From contig CAZZEX010000066.1 of the NCBI GenBank assembly GCA_964653285.1, positions 1 through 26,891 of the forward strand: 26,891 nt of DNA. The letters run 5' to 3'. This DNA comes from CAZZEX01 sp964653285. GTDB taxonomy: Bacteria > Chloroflexota > Anaerolineae > B4-G1. Below are positions 1 to 7,898 of this stretch, one piece after another (the stretch's first letter is position 1; each line of letters opens with the position of its first letter). The position numbers and the translations under genes are program-made. The notes beneath the pieces were generated by a model. It searched no databases. It was not told the origin of the DNA and was given only the letters and a program-made list of their open reading frames with translations.

Positions 1-474
1 CGTGCCGTCGGGGTTGCGCAACTCGCGGTTGAAGGGAAAGAGCAGGCTGTCGGTCTCGGTATCCCTGGTCAGCCCCTGATCGGAGCGCCAGCGCTGCCAC
101 AGGTGCTCCGGTGAGGGAAAGGCGTCCAGTGAGGTCTGCCTGCCCGTGATGAAGTCGTACTCCTCGATGCCGTGTCCATTGGTCGCGTAGGCGAACTTTA
201 GTCCCAGGATTTCGGCGTACTCCATCGCCTGCTGCATGCCGTCGCCCGGCTTCTTGTAGGCTGCCTTGGCTTCCACCACGGCGACAGGAGAGTCAGGTCG
301 GTAGCGGAGCAAGTAGTCCGCCCGCTTGCCCGGCTGGCGCACGTGGCCCCGCCCCACGGGGACAACCCGCCCATCGGTGAAGTACTTCTCCTGGCTGATC
401 TGGTCGTCGGTCCAGCCAGCCTCGTAGAGCCTGGGCAACATGTATTTCCGGCAGGTATCCGCTTCGGTGATCAC
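1..474 (-). CDS. hsdR: Type I restriction enzyme R subunit (HsdR), N-terminal part, runs off left edge
   Basis: The reading frame is open for 158 codons from a GTG at 474 to base 1, so only the N-terminus is present. It carries a nuclease fold of the PD-(D/E)xK type: D53 in KRADYLL, then E68-A-K70 in VAVVEAKA, then a RecB-like QxxxY motif (Q82...Y86). In this family that domain cuts DNA at a distance after ATP-driven translocation; the helicase part would lie left of the window. The GTG at 474 is chosen because an AAAGG lies 8 nt upstream; a GTG two codons earlier is the alternative. It is divergent from the A2M gene. Whether the rest of the gene and HsdM/HsdS exist cannot be seen. The family call is from motifs, with no database search. 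Confidence 0.85.
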   Translation of the reverse strand, partial: MITEADTCRKYMLPRLYEAGWTDDQISQEKYFTDGRVVPVGRGHVRQPGKRADYLLRYRPDSPVAVVEAKAAYKKPGDGMQQAMEYAEILGLKFAYATNGHGIEEYDFITGRQTSLDAFPSPEHLWQRWRSDQGLTRDTETDSLLFPFNRELRNPDGT

Positions 475-545
475 CGGCACACCTTTCTTTGTGCGGTTTG
501 TGCTGTGGGCAGTGTATCACACCGCCCGCAAAAGCGCAACCGTAA

Positions 546-566
546 CGTGAAGCGTGATGCGTGAAA
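546..566. repeat. Three heptad units CGTGANN between divergent genes
   Basis: Three tandem 7-bp units (CGTGAAG, CGTGATG, CGTGAAA) lie in the divergent spacer between hsdR and the A2M gene. They resemble in style the 7/8-bp runs found elsewhere in the window. No convincing sigma-70 promoter was recognised in this spacer. Confidence 0.6.
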
Positions 567-645
567 CATGTAAGGGGAACTTTTGCCCGACGTTTGGCGT
601 CTTTAGAACAGAGTAAACCCTCTCACATCCCAAAGGAGGAACGTC

Positions 646-3600
646 ATGGATACCCAACTCCCCGTTGCAAACAAGCGCTGGCTCACCACCGCACTCCACG
701 TGCTCATCATCCTGGCCGTGGTCGCGGGATTCGTGGCGCTGCGCTGGGTCACCACCCTCCCACAGCGCGTGGATGACCAGCAGACGATCGTGGTCGGGCA
801 GACCCGCTTTGCCCCCGATAGCGATGCGTCGGTGCGCGTGGTGGTGCAGGACTTCGGCGCTGGCCAACCCATCGCCAGCGCCCACGTCAAGGTCAGCCTG
901 AAGCCGGCCGGCGGTCGGGCCATTCCTCTCTTCGAGGGACAGACCGACGAGACCGGCAGCCTGCCGGTCACCTTCCACGTGCCCGCCGACGCGCCCGCCG
1001 AGGCGCACCTCATCGTCGAGACCAGGTCGGCGGTGGGGCAGGACCGGGTGGAACAGCCAGTGACCATTCAGCGCGAGTACCGGCTGCTCCTGACCAGCGA
1101 TAAGCCCCTCTACCAGCCCGGCCAGGTAATCCACATGCGCGCTCTCGCCCTCAGCACCTTCGACCTGACTCCCGCCCGGGGCGCGACGGTTGACTTCCTG
1201 GTGGAAGACCCCAGAGGCAACAAAGTCTTCCGCCAGAGTGTCGCGGCATCCGATTTTGGCGTCGCCGCTGCCGACTTCACCCTGGCCGATTTAGTCAACC
1301 AGGGGGACTACAAACTCAGCGTCTCCATCGGCGACACCCGTTCCGAAAAGACGGTGGAGGTGCGCCCCTACGTCCTGCCCAAGTTCAGCGTGGATGTCTC
1401 CACCGATCGCAGTTTTTACCTCCCCGGTCAGCGCGTCGAGGGAGTGGTACAGGCCGACTACTTCTTCGGCCAGCCCGTGGCGGAGGGAGAGGTGCAAGTC
1501 GTCGGCAGCGTGTGGGACGTGGAGCGCACGGTGGTGGTGGACATCAGCGGCCAGACTGACGCGGACGGCACCTACGGGTTCGGATTCGACCTGCCCGAAT
1601 ACTTCGCCGGGTCGGGGTTGGAGTCGGGACAGGCCCAGTTCGGGCTGGAGGTCACCGTCGTGGATCAGACCGACCATGCTGAGCAGACCAGCCAGGTGTT
1701 GCCCATCGCCGCCCAGCCGCTGGTCATCGAGGCGGTGGCCGAGAGCGGCGTCCTCAAGCCGGGAGTCGAGAACATCATCTACGTCCTCACCTCCTACCCC
1801 GACGGTCGCCCTGCATCGGCCCGCCTGCAAATCCGCGTGGACGGCGGCGAGCCGGTGGAACTCACCAGCGGGGAGTTCGGCCTGGCCGAGTTCACCTTCA
1901 CGCCACAGATGAGTCGCTTCTATGTCCTCGACGTCGTCGCTCAGGACGAGACCGGCCTTTCAGCCAGCCGCCAGGTATCGCTTGAGGCTGAGTACGGGAG
2001 CGACTTCATCCTCCTGCGCGCCGACCGGGCCGCCTATGTCGTCGGCGAGACGATGAACTTGGTCGCCTTCACCCCGCCGCTTATGTCGAGCGACGTGTAC
2101 CTGGACATCGTCAGGGCCGGGCAGACCCTCTCCACCCGCTCGGCCCGGGTGCAGGACGGCAAGGCGGAGTTCGCCGTGGACGTGAGCCCCGACCTGTACG
2201 GCACGCTCGAACTGCACGCCTACAAGGTGCTGTTGGACGGCACCATCGTGCGCGACACACGGCTGGTGGTGGTGAACGCGCCCAATGACATTGGCATCGC
2301 CATCACCGCCGACGAGGACACCTACCTGCCGGGCGAGATGGCGACGATTGATTTTCAGACCAGCGACGCGGAGCAGGGTGGGGGGGTACAAACGGCGCTG
2401 GGCGTGGCGATCGTGGACGAGTCGGTCTTTGCTCTGCAGCGCCAGGGCCCCGGCTTTGCCAAACTGTACTTCCTGCTGGAGCAGGAGTTGTTGGAGCCCT
2501 TCTACCAGATCAAGGGCTTCGAGTTGCCGGCCGCTATCTCCCCCAATGAAGACATAGGGCAGATCCGGCTGGCGCAGGACGACGCGGCCAAAGCCACCTG
2601 GGCCGGAGCGCCGGTTTTGGCCGTCTCCCAGCCCATCAACTCGCGCCAGGAGAAGATGAGTGGAGTCCTCTTGGCGCAGGAAAAAGGATTTGAGCGCATT
2701 GGACAGGCGTCCGCCGCCGGGTTGATCCTCATCCCGCTGGCGCTGTGGGCAGTGGTGGTGGCCGCCCTGCGGAAAACGGGAGTTGTGAAGCGCTCACTCA
2801 AGCGACTGGCCGTCGCCTCCGCCATCCTCCTGCTGGTCGGCGGAATCCTGGCTTGCGGGTTGCTGACCGCATCCCTCTCTGAGCCGGAAGGAGTGCTCAT
2901 CCCGCCAGTCATCGTCTTTGGCCTGGGGGTGCTGGCCTTCGTCGGCTACGCCTGGGTGAAGCGTGACCCGGCGGCCAGGTTCCTCGCGCTGCTGACCCTG
3001 GCCTGGGGCGCGCTTCTCTTCCTGCTGATAAAGGCTACGGACCAGGGAGGCTCGCCGGACGAGTCGCTGCTCATCGTGGGGCTCCTGGCCTACCTGCTCA
3101 TCCCCGGCGCGTATCTCCTCTTCGGGCAGGCACGCTGGGTGCAGGAGCGTCGCTTTGCCGGGGCGCTGGTCACCGGGCTGGGCGTGCTCTCGGCGCTGCC
3201 GACGATGGCGATCCTGCCGGCTGTCTTCCTCTTCACCACAACGCGCGGCATGCCGATGGGCGCGGTGGCCCCGCAGGCATTGAGGGGGAACGGAGTAGTG
3301 GAGGAGATGGAGTTCGCGGCGGGGCTGCCGGTTCCTATAGAGGCGACAGTGGTGGTGGAGAAGGCGGCAGAAGTCTCACCACCAGCCGCCGAAAGCGAAC
3401 AGCCGGCCGAGGCCGAGGTCCCGCGCCTGCGCCAGTACTTCCCCGAGACTCTCTACTGGGCCCCGGAGGTCGTCACCGACGAGGGCGGCTTCGTCTCGCT
3501 GGGAATCCCTATGGCCGACAGCATCACCACCTGGCGTCTGACGGCGTTGGCCTCGTCCCAGGACGGACGGCTGGGCTTCGCCACCCGCGGCATCCGCGTC

Positions 3601-5583
3601 TTCCAAGATTTCTTCGTGGACGTGGACCTGCCCGTCGCGCTGACACAGGGGGACGAGATTAGCATCCCCGTCGGTGTCTTCAACTACCTGCCCGAGCCCC
3701 AGCAGGTGCGGCTCGAACTCGAACCCGCCGATTGGTACACTGCCCTCCCTGACCAATCTACCAACTTACCAATCTACCAGTCTACCATCACCGTCGCGTC
3801 CAATGACATTGAGGTAGTCTACTTCCCCATCCGCGTCCTCGACTTCGGGCGGCAAGGCTTCCAGGTGACCGCCTGGGGCGAGAAGATGAGTGACGCCATC
3901 CGGCGCGAGGTGAACGTCGTGCCGGACGGCAAAGAGTTCCGCCTGACGGAGAGCGATTGGCTGCGCGAGAGCAAGGAGGTCGCTATCGCGATCCCGTCTG
4001 AGGCCGTGCCGGAGACCCCCTACGTCGAGGTCAAAATCTACCCTGGAGTGATGGCCCAGGCGGTCGAGGGGCTGGAGAAAATACTCAGATTGCCCCACGG
4101 CTGATTTGAACAAAGTACGTCGGCGACGTACCCGAATGTTCTGATCCTCAACTACATGCAGACCACCGGCAACGCCAACCCCGAGGTGCAGATGCAGGCC
4201 GAAAAGTACGTCGGCACCGGCTACCAACGCTTGCTGACCTTCGAGGTGCAGGGCGGCGGCTTCTCCCTCTTCGGCCAGGCACCGGCGGACCCCTTCCTCA
4301 CCGCCTATGGGTTAATGGAGTTCAACGACATGGCCAAGGTCTACCCGGTGGATCCGGCCCTCATCGAGCGGACGGCGCAATGGCTGCTGGCCCAGCAAGC
4401 GTCGGACGGCACGTGGACCGAGCAGGGCTACTCTGAGCACTGGCACATTGACTCCCAGGTTCCCACCACCGCTTACATCGCCTGGGCGCTGATCGAGGCT
4501 GGCTACGAAGACACGCCGCAGGTGGGGCAGGCCATCGCCTACATCCGCGAGTTCGCCCTCACTCCCTCTCCCTCCCAGGGAGAGGGCCGGGGCGAGGGTG
4601 AGGACGCCTACAGCCTGGCGCTGGTTGCCAACGCGCTGGCCGCCTACGACCCCGACGACTCGATGACGCGGGCCGTGCTCGACCGGCTATACGACGTGCG
4701 CGTGGAAGAGGGCGACGCCGTCTACTGGCAGGCCGGAGCCGCCTCATTCATGGGTGCGACGGGCGAAAGCGGCAGCCTGGAGACGACGGCGCTGGCGGCC
4801 ATCGCCTTGATGCGAGCCAATGCCCACGCCGACGCAGTCAGCGGCGCGCTGGCCTACCTTATCCAGGGCAAGGATTCCTGGGGCACGTGGTCCACCACCC
4901 AGGCCACCATCCTCTCGCTCAAGGCACTGCTGCTATCCACCGAGCAGGCGGGACAGGTCGAAGGCCCGGCTACCGTGCACGTCAGCCTGAACAAGGAGCA
5001 AACGCAGGAGATCGTGATTGACGAGACCAACGCCGATGTGGTCCACCTGGTCACATTCGACCGGGGCTTCTCGCCCTCCGGCGCTAACCGGGTGCAGATT
5101 GAGTTGGAAGGCGGCGGTAACCTAATGTACCAGGTCGCCACCCGCTACTATTTGCCCTGGGACCAGGTGGAGCCCACACCTGAAACGGAGGAACTCATCA
5201 CCATTGACGTGGACTACGACCGCACACGGCTAGCCGTCAACGACGAGGTGACGGTGGACGTGGGCGTGAGGCTCAACCTTAGTGAAGGGGGCGTGGTCAA
5301 GATGGCGCTGATTGACCTGGGCGTGCCACCCGGCTTCGCCGTGCTGACCGATGACTTGAGCAATCTGGTAGAGCAGGGGATCATCGCCCGCTACGAACTG
5401 ACAGGGCGGCAGATCATAGTGTACCTGGAGGACTTTTCGTCCGAAGCGCCCTTGCGCTTTGGCTATCGCCTGCGGGCGCGCTTCCCGATGCGCGCGCAGA
5501 CGCCTCCCTCCAGCGCGTATGACTACTACAACCCAGGTGATTTGACAGTGCGGGCGCCGCTGGAGGTGGTCGTGAATGAGTAG
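646..5583 (+). CDS. Alpha-2-macroglobulin family protein, candidate selenoprotein (UGA at thioester Cys, residue 1153)
   Basis: One 1645-residue frame is interrupted only by TGA at 4102-4104; the same frame continues to the stop at 5581-5583. A perfect Shine-Dalgarno (AAAGGAGGA, 632-640) fixes the ATG at 646. Order: N-terminal membrane anchor (about 13-35); macroglobulin domains to about 600 (ALGVAIVDESVFAL); about six membrane helices (about 690-870) where the bait region is expected; the conserved RQYFPET start of the next domain (about 930); thioester domain; C-terminal receptor-like domain. The thioester motif reads PHG-(TGA)-FEQ, where the family has GC(x)EQ, so TGA replaces the Cys that forms the covalent trap. 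A SECIS-like hairpin follows directly. Known role of the family: trapping attacking proteases at the cell surface. The alternatives are a nonsense mutation or sequencing error splitting the gene into 646-4104 and 4156-5583. Confidence 0.8.
3752..3791. repeat. Octad repeat (ACCAATCT-like, five units) inside the A2M gene
   Basis: Five consecutive 8-bp units, ACCAATCT, ACCAACTT, ACCAATCT, ACCAGTCT and ACCATCAC, are translated in frame in the A2M gene (DQSTNLPIYQSTITV). Similar sequence occurs between the H and D genes (18350-18380) and at the end of the small CDS near 10560. Because 8 is not a multiple of 3, the run shifts frame at each unit, yet here it is read through without a stop. Confidence 0.65.
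4102..4146 (+). promoter_or_regulatory. Candidate bacterial SECIS element at in-frame UGA
   Basis: Directly after TGA (4102-4104) lies a perfect 7-bp stem GTACGTC (4115-4121) / GACGTAC (4125-4131) closed by a GGC loop (4122-4124). Below an asymmetric internal loop (4113-4114 / 4132-4136) a lower helix pairs 4103-4112 with 4137-4146 (five Watson-Crick pairs, a U-U mismatch, one G-U, three pairs), so the UGA sits at the helix base. The loop starts 17 nt after UGA and begins with GG. Published bacterial SECIS rules ask for a short apical loop 16-37 nt from UGA with a G in its first two positions, and E. coli SelB binds a 17-nt upper hairpin about 11 nt after UGA; here the upper hairpin is 17 nt and starts 10 nt after. 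Folding was done by eye. Confidence 0.75.
4558..4602. repeat. Palindromic repeat inserted in frame in the A2M gene (TPSPSQGEGRGEG)
   Basis: The stretch holds a perfect 10-bp stem, CCCTCTCCCT (4564-4573) / AGGGAGAGGG (4577-4586), with a CCC loop. It encodes a Pro/Ser/Gly/Glu peptide that does not fit the surrounding thioester-domain helices. It looks like a dispersed palindromic element that landed in frame, comparable to coding palindromes described in Rickettsia. Confidence 0.7.
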
Positions 5584-5591
5584 AAAAAGGG

Positions 5592-5675
5592 ACCGGCCGG
5601 TTTCTACAATAGCCTGGGTCACGTCGCAGCGCAAGGCGATCCAGCGGCCTCACACCAGTAGAAGGACCGGCCGGT
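5592..5675. repeat. Inverted repeat in convergent spacer; possible bidirectional terminator
   Basis: ACCGGCCGGT followed by TTCTAC (5592-5607) is mirrored by GTAGAAGG then ACCGGCCGGT (5658-5675). The pair lies between the stops of the A2M gene (plus) and the PspC gene (minus), where a shared terminator would be expected. There is no clear U-tract, so its role is uncertain. Confidence 0.45.
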
Positions 5676-5696
5676 GCAGTTCGATCGTGCCCGTTC

Positions 5697-5885
5697 TTAC
5701 CGTTTCCGAGGGATGATGATCCAGAGAAGCACGTAGGGCAAGAGGCCAGGCAGGCCGCCTGGGATCAACAGGATCAGGAAAACCAGGCGGAACCACCACG
5801 GACTGAGGCCGCAGAAAGCGCCCAGGCCGCCGCAGACGCCCGCGACGATTCCACTTTGCCGTCGCAGTTTGTTGTTATTGGTCAT
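5697..5885 (-). CDS. PspC-domain small membrane protein
   Basis: This 62-residue protein starts MTNNNKLRRQSGIVAGVCGG and matches the PspC pattern: a basic N-terminus, a GVxGGLG motif, then a hydrophobic stretch (PWWFRLVFLILLIPGGLPG, LLPYVLLWIII) ending in basic IPRKR. The domain belongs to phage-shock envelope-stress proteins, and many bacteria have such stand-alone copies. The ATG at 5885 is preferred over an upstream start because the domain begins there; an AGGA lies about 12 nt upstream. It follows the holin-family gene with a 22-bp gap and is probably cotranscribed with it. Its specific function here is unknown. Confidence 0.8.
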   Translation of the reverse strand: MTNNNKLRRQSGIVAGVCGGLGAFCGLSPWWFRLVFLILLIPGGLPGLLPYVLLWIIIPRKR

Positions 5886-5907
5886 TGCCGTGTATATTCC
5901 TGCGAAT

Positions 5908-6276
5908 CTACTCGTCTTCTTCCTTGACCAGCGCCGAGAGGATGACGCTGACGACGCTGACGATGAGCGCACCCAGGAAGGCGGACCAGAAGTCGCCCAC
6001 GTAGAAGCCGACGTGGAACCAGTTGACGGCAATGACCGAGGCCAGCCACAGCGCGATGCCGTTGATGACCAGGACGAACAGGCCCAGCGTGAGCAGGATG
6101 AGCGGGCAGGTCAGGAGTTTTAGCACCGGGCGCACGATGGCGTTGACGAGCCCCAGGATGACTGCCATCACGGCGTAGACGACCCAGGCGGTTCCCTCGA
6201 CCCGGATGCCCGGCACGAGCCAGGCTGCCGCGAAGAGCGCCAGGCTGGTGATGACCCAACGGATGAGCAGTTTCAT
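5908..6276 (-). CDS. Phage holin family 4 / YvlD-like membrane protein
   Basis: A 122-residue protein with about four membrane helices: the start (LLIRWVITSLALFAAAWLVPG), then AVMAVILGLVNAIVRPVLKLL, CPLILLTLGLFVLVINGIALWL and ALIVSVVSVILSALV. The NAIVRPVLK...P...TLGLF...N pattern is typical of the Phage_holin_4_2 family, small chromosomal membrane proteins often found next to PspC genes. The ATG at 6276 has a strong AGGAGGT upstream, so the longer frame to 6330 is rejected. It ends with an acidic KEEDE tail. Despite the family name there is no sign of a prophage, and its role is not known. Confidence 0.8.
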   Translation of the reverse strand: MKLLIRWVITSLALFAAAWLVPGIRVEGTAWVVYAVMAVILGLVNAIVRPVLKLLTCPLILLTLGLFVLVINGIALWLASVIAVNWFHVGFYVGDFWSAFLGALIVSVVSVILSALVKEEDE

Positions 6277-6366
6277 TTGGTGTGTACCTCCTTCTGTGTT
6301 TAATACGCAATTGGAGCGGGGAGGTTGCATTCTGTGGACAGGAAGTGAGTAGATGAATTGTCCCCT

Positions 6367-7884
6367 TCAGCGTCCCATCCCCCGTTGGGTGTCGTCGAGC
6401 ACCGCCTCCAGCGGGTGCTCGGGGGAGGTCTGCTGGGCGATGATCCACTCGATGACCGGCTCGCGCCAGTGGATGCCGGTGTCGTAGCCGTCGGGGTTGT
6501 GTTTCTGGAAGAGGTAACCGTCGCCGCCGGTGTACGTGAAGTTGTTCACCAGCACGTGGTAGGTCGCTTCGGGATCGAGAGGGTTGCCGTCGTCCAGTTC
6601 GGCGATGATACGCGCCCCGGCCCGGTGGTAGGTCAACCCCGCCACCGCCCCGCCGCAGCAGAGCAGGTTGTCCATCACTTGTTGACCGGTCAGTTCGACG
6701 TCTATCAACACGTTCTCGAAGGGCCACGTGGCGACGACGTCGGCGCGGGTGATCTCTCCGGGCGGGATGGCTTCCCGGTAACTGCCCAGGTTGTTGATCG
6801 CCAGGTCCGCCTGCGGGTAGTACCACAGCCAGGCGTCCACGAGCAGGTTGTACATCGGCCAGCCGATCTCAATGCCGCTTTCGGTATAGCCGATCATCTC
6901 CCCTAATGCCTCATCCACCTGCGCCTTCCACTCGGCTACGAGCGATTCGATCCCGGCGTCGGGCGTGACCGGGTTGCCGGCGGCGGTGGTGTACTCGACC
7001 GGCACCAGTTCCGCCTGCGTGCTTACCACTTCGCCGGTTGCGGTGTCGAAGGCGATGTCTACCTGGGCGAATTTCTGCCAATGCGCGCCTGGCTCGACGA
7101 TGCGGACGCCGCTCTGCTCGGTGTTCTCAGACCAGTGGCAGTGACCGCCAGCCAGGAGGGGGATCGAAAGTTCGGCGGCGACGGGGGCCAGCACGCGCAG
7201 GCTGTCTGGGCAGACGTGGGCGATGACGATCACTAATTCGCCCCCTTCGGCGCGGGCCTGCGGCACGACGCGGCGGAGGGCCTCGGCATAGTGGCCGAAC
7301 GCCAGCCCCTCGACGTAAGTGGCCACCACGATCCCCGGCGTTTCGCGCGTGGTCAGGCCGACGATGGCGACCTGCACACCGTTCACCTCGCGGATGACGT
7401 AGGGTTGGGCGAACGCGGGCGGGTCGCCGGTGTCCGCCAGCGTGACGTTGGCCGTGAGGAAGGGGAACTCGGCGGCGTCTCCGTTTGCCAGTAGCACCTC
7501 CTGGCCAAAGTCAAAGTCGTGGTTGCCCACGGCGGCCGCGTCGTAACCCATCTGATTAAAGACCTGGACGGCGGAGGCTCCCTGGAACCAGGTGGAGATG
7601 GCGGGGCCGGTCCACATGTCGCCGCCGCTGAGGAGCAGCGTGTCGTCACTATCGGGGTCGTAGCCGCGCTGGCGCAAGAGGGCCAGCAGGTTGGCCGCCC
7701 CGCCGAGGGTGTCCGAGCCCTTCTCGATGGGCTCCAGGTAGCCGTGCTCATCGCTGGTGTAGAAGATGGTGACGGTGCGGACGGTGTCGCTGAGGGTGGG
7801 GAAGGGTGTGGCTGGCGCACACGCGGTGAAGACTGCCAACGCGATGATGAGGATCGTGGCGATGCGGTGCAGAGACTTGTACAT
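6367..7884 (-). CDS. Lipoprotein 5'-nucleotidase / metallophosphoesterase
   Basis: 505 residues. A signal peptide with lipobox LAVFTAC (Cys22) predicts an exported lipid-anchored protein. The calcineurin-like metal site is seen as TSDEHG, SGGDMW, GNHDFDFG, IAHVCPDS and GGHCHW, followed by the C-terminal 5'-nucleotidase domain (NLGSYREAIPPGEIT...WPFENVL; NFTYTGGDGY). The family removes phosphate from nucleotides outside the membrane, for salvage or phosphate supply. Some motif letters differ from the classical form (HVC and HCH for HxG and HTH), so the exact substrate is uncertain. The start is supported by GGAGGAAG just upstream. It follows the methyltransferase gene after 14 bp, probably in one transcript. 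Confidence 0.85.
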   Translation of the reverse strand: MYKSLHRIATILIIALAVFTACAPATPFPTLSDTVRTVTIFYTSDEHGYLEPIEKGSDTLGGAANLLALLRQRGYDPDSDDTLLLSGGDMWTGPAISTWFQGASAVQVFNQMGYDAAAVGNHDFDFGQEVLLANGDAAEFPFLTANVTLADTGDPPAFAQPYVIREVNGVQVAIVGLTTRETPGIVVATYVEGLAFGHYAEALRRVVPQARAEGGELVIVIAHVCPDSLRVLAPVAAELSIPLLAGGHCHWSENTEQSGVRIVEPGAHWQKFAQVDIAFDTATGEVVSTQAELVPVEYTTAAGNPVTPDAGIESLVAEWKAQVDEALGEMIGYTESGIEIGWPMYNLLVDAWLWYYPQADLAINNLGSYREAIPPGEITRADVVATWPFENVLIDVELTGQQVMDNLLCCGGAVAGLTYHRAGARIIAELDDGNPLDPEATYHVLVNNFTYTGGDGYLFQKHNPDGYDTGIHWREPVIEWIIAQQTSPEHPLEAVLDDTQRGMGR

Positions 7885-7898
7885 TTTCTTCCTCCAAA

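Noticed and set aside
4102..4104. UGA read as tryptophan (alternative genetic code)
   Set aside because: Many other genes in the window end in TGA with overlapping starts (for example 19450, 24414) and Trp is coded by TGG; the site is homologous to Cys, not Trp.
4156..5583. A separate gene starting at ATG 4156
   Set aside because: It lacks a ribosome binding site, begins inside the conserved thioester domain, and lies in the same frame as the upstream part, so it is treated as the continuation of the A2M gene past UGA.
5869..6123. Plus-strand 84-codon frame with acidic tail
   Set aside because: Antisense to the PspC and holin-family genes, with no ribosome site.
5908..6276. Prophage holin
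   Set aside because: No other phage gene is nearby, and the family is common as a chromosomal membrane protein.
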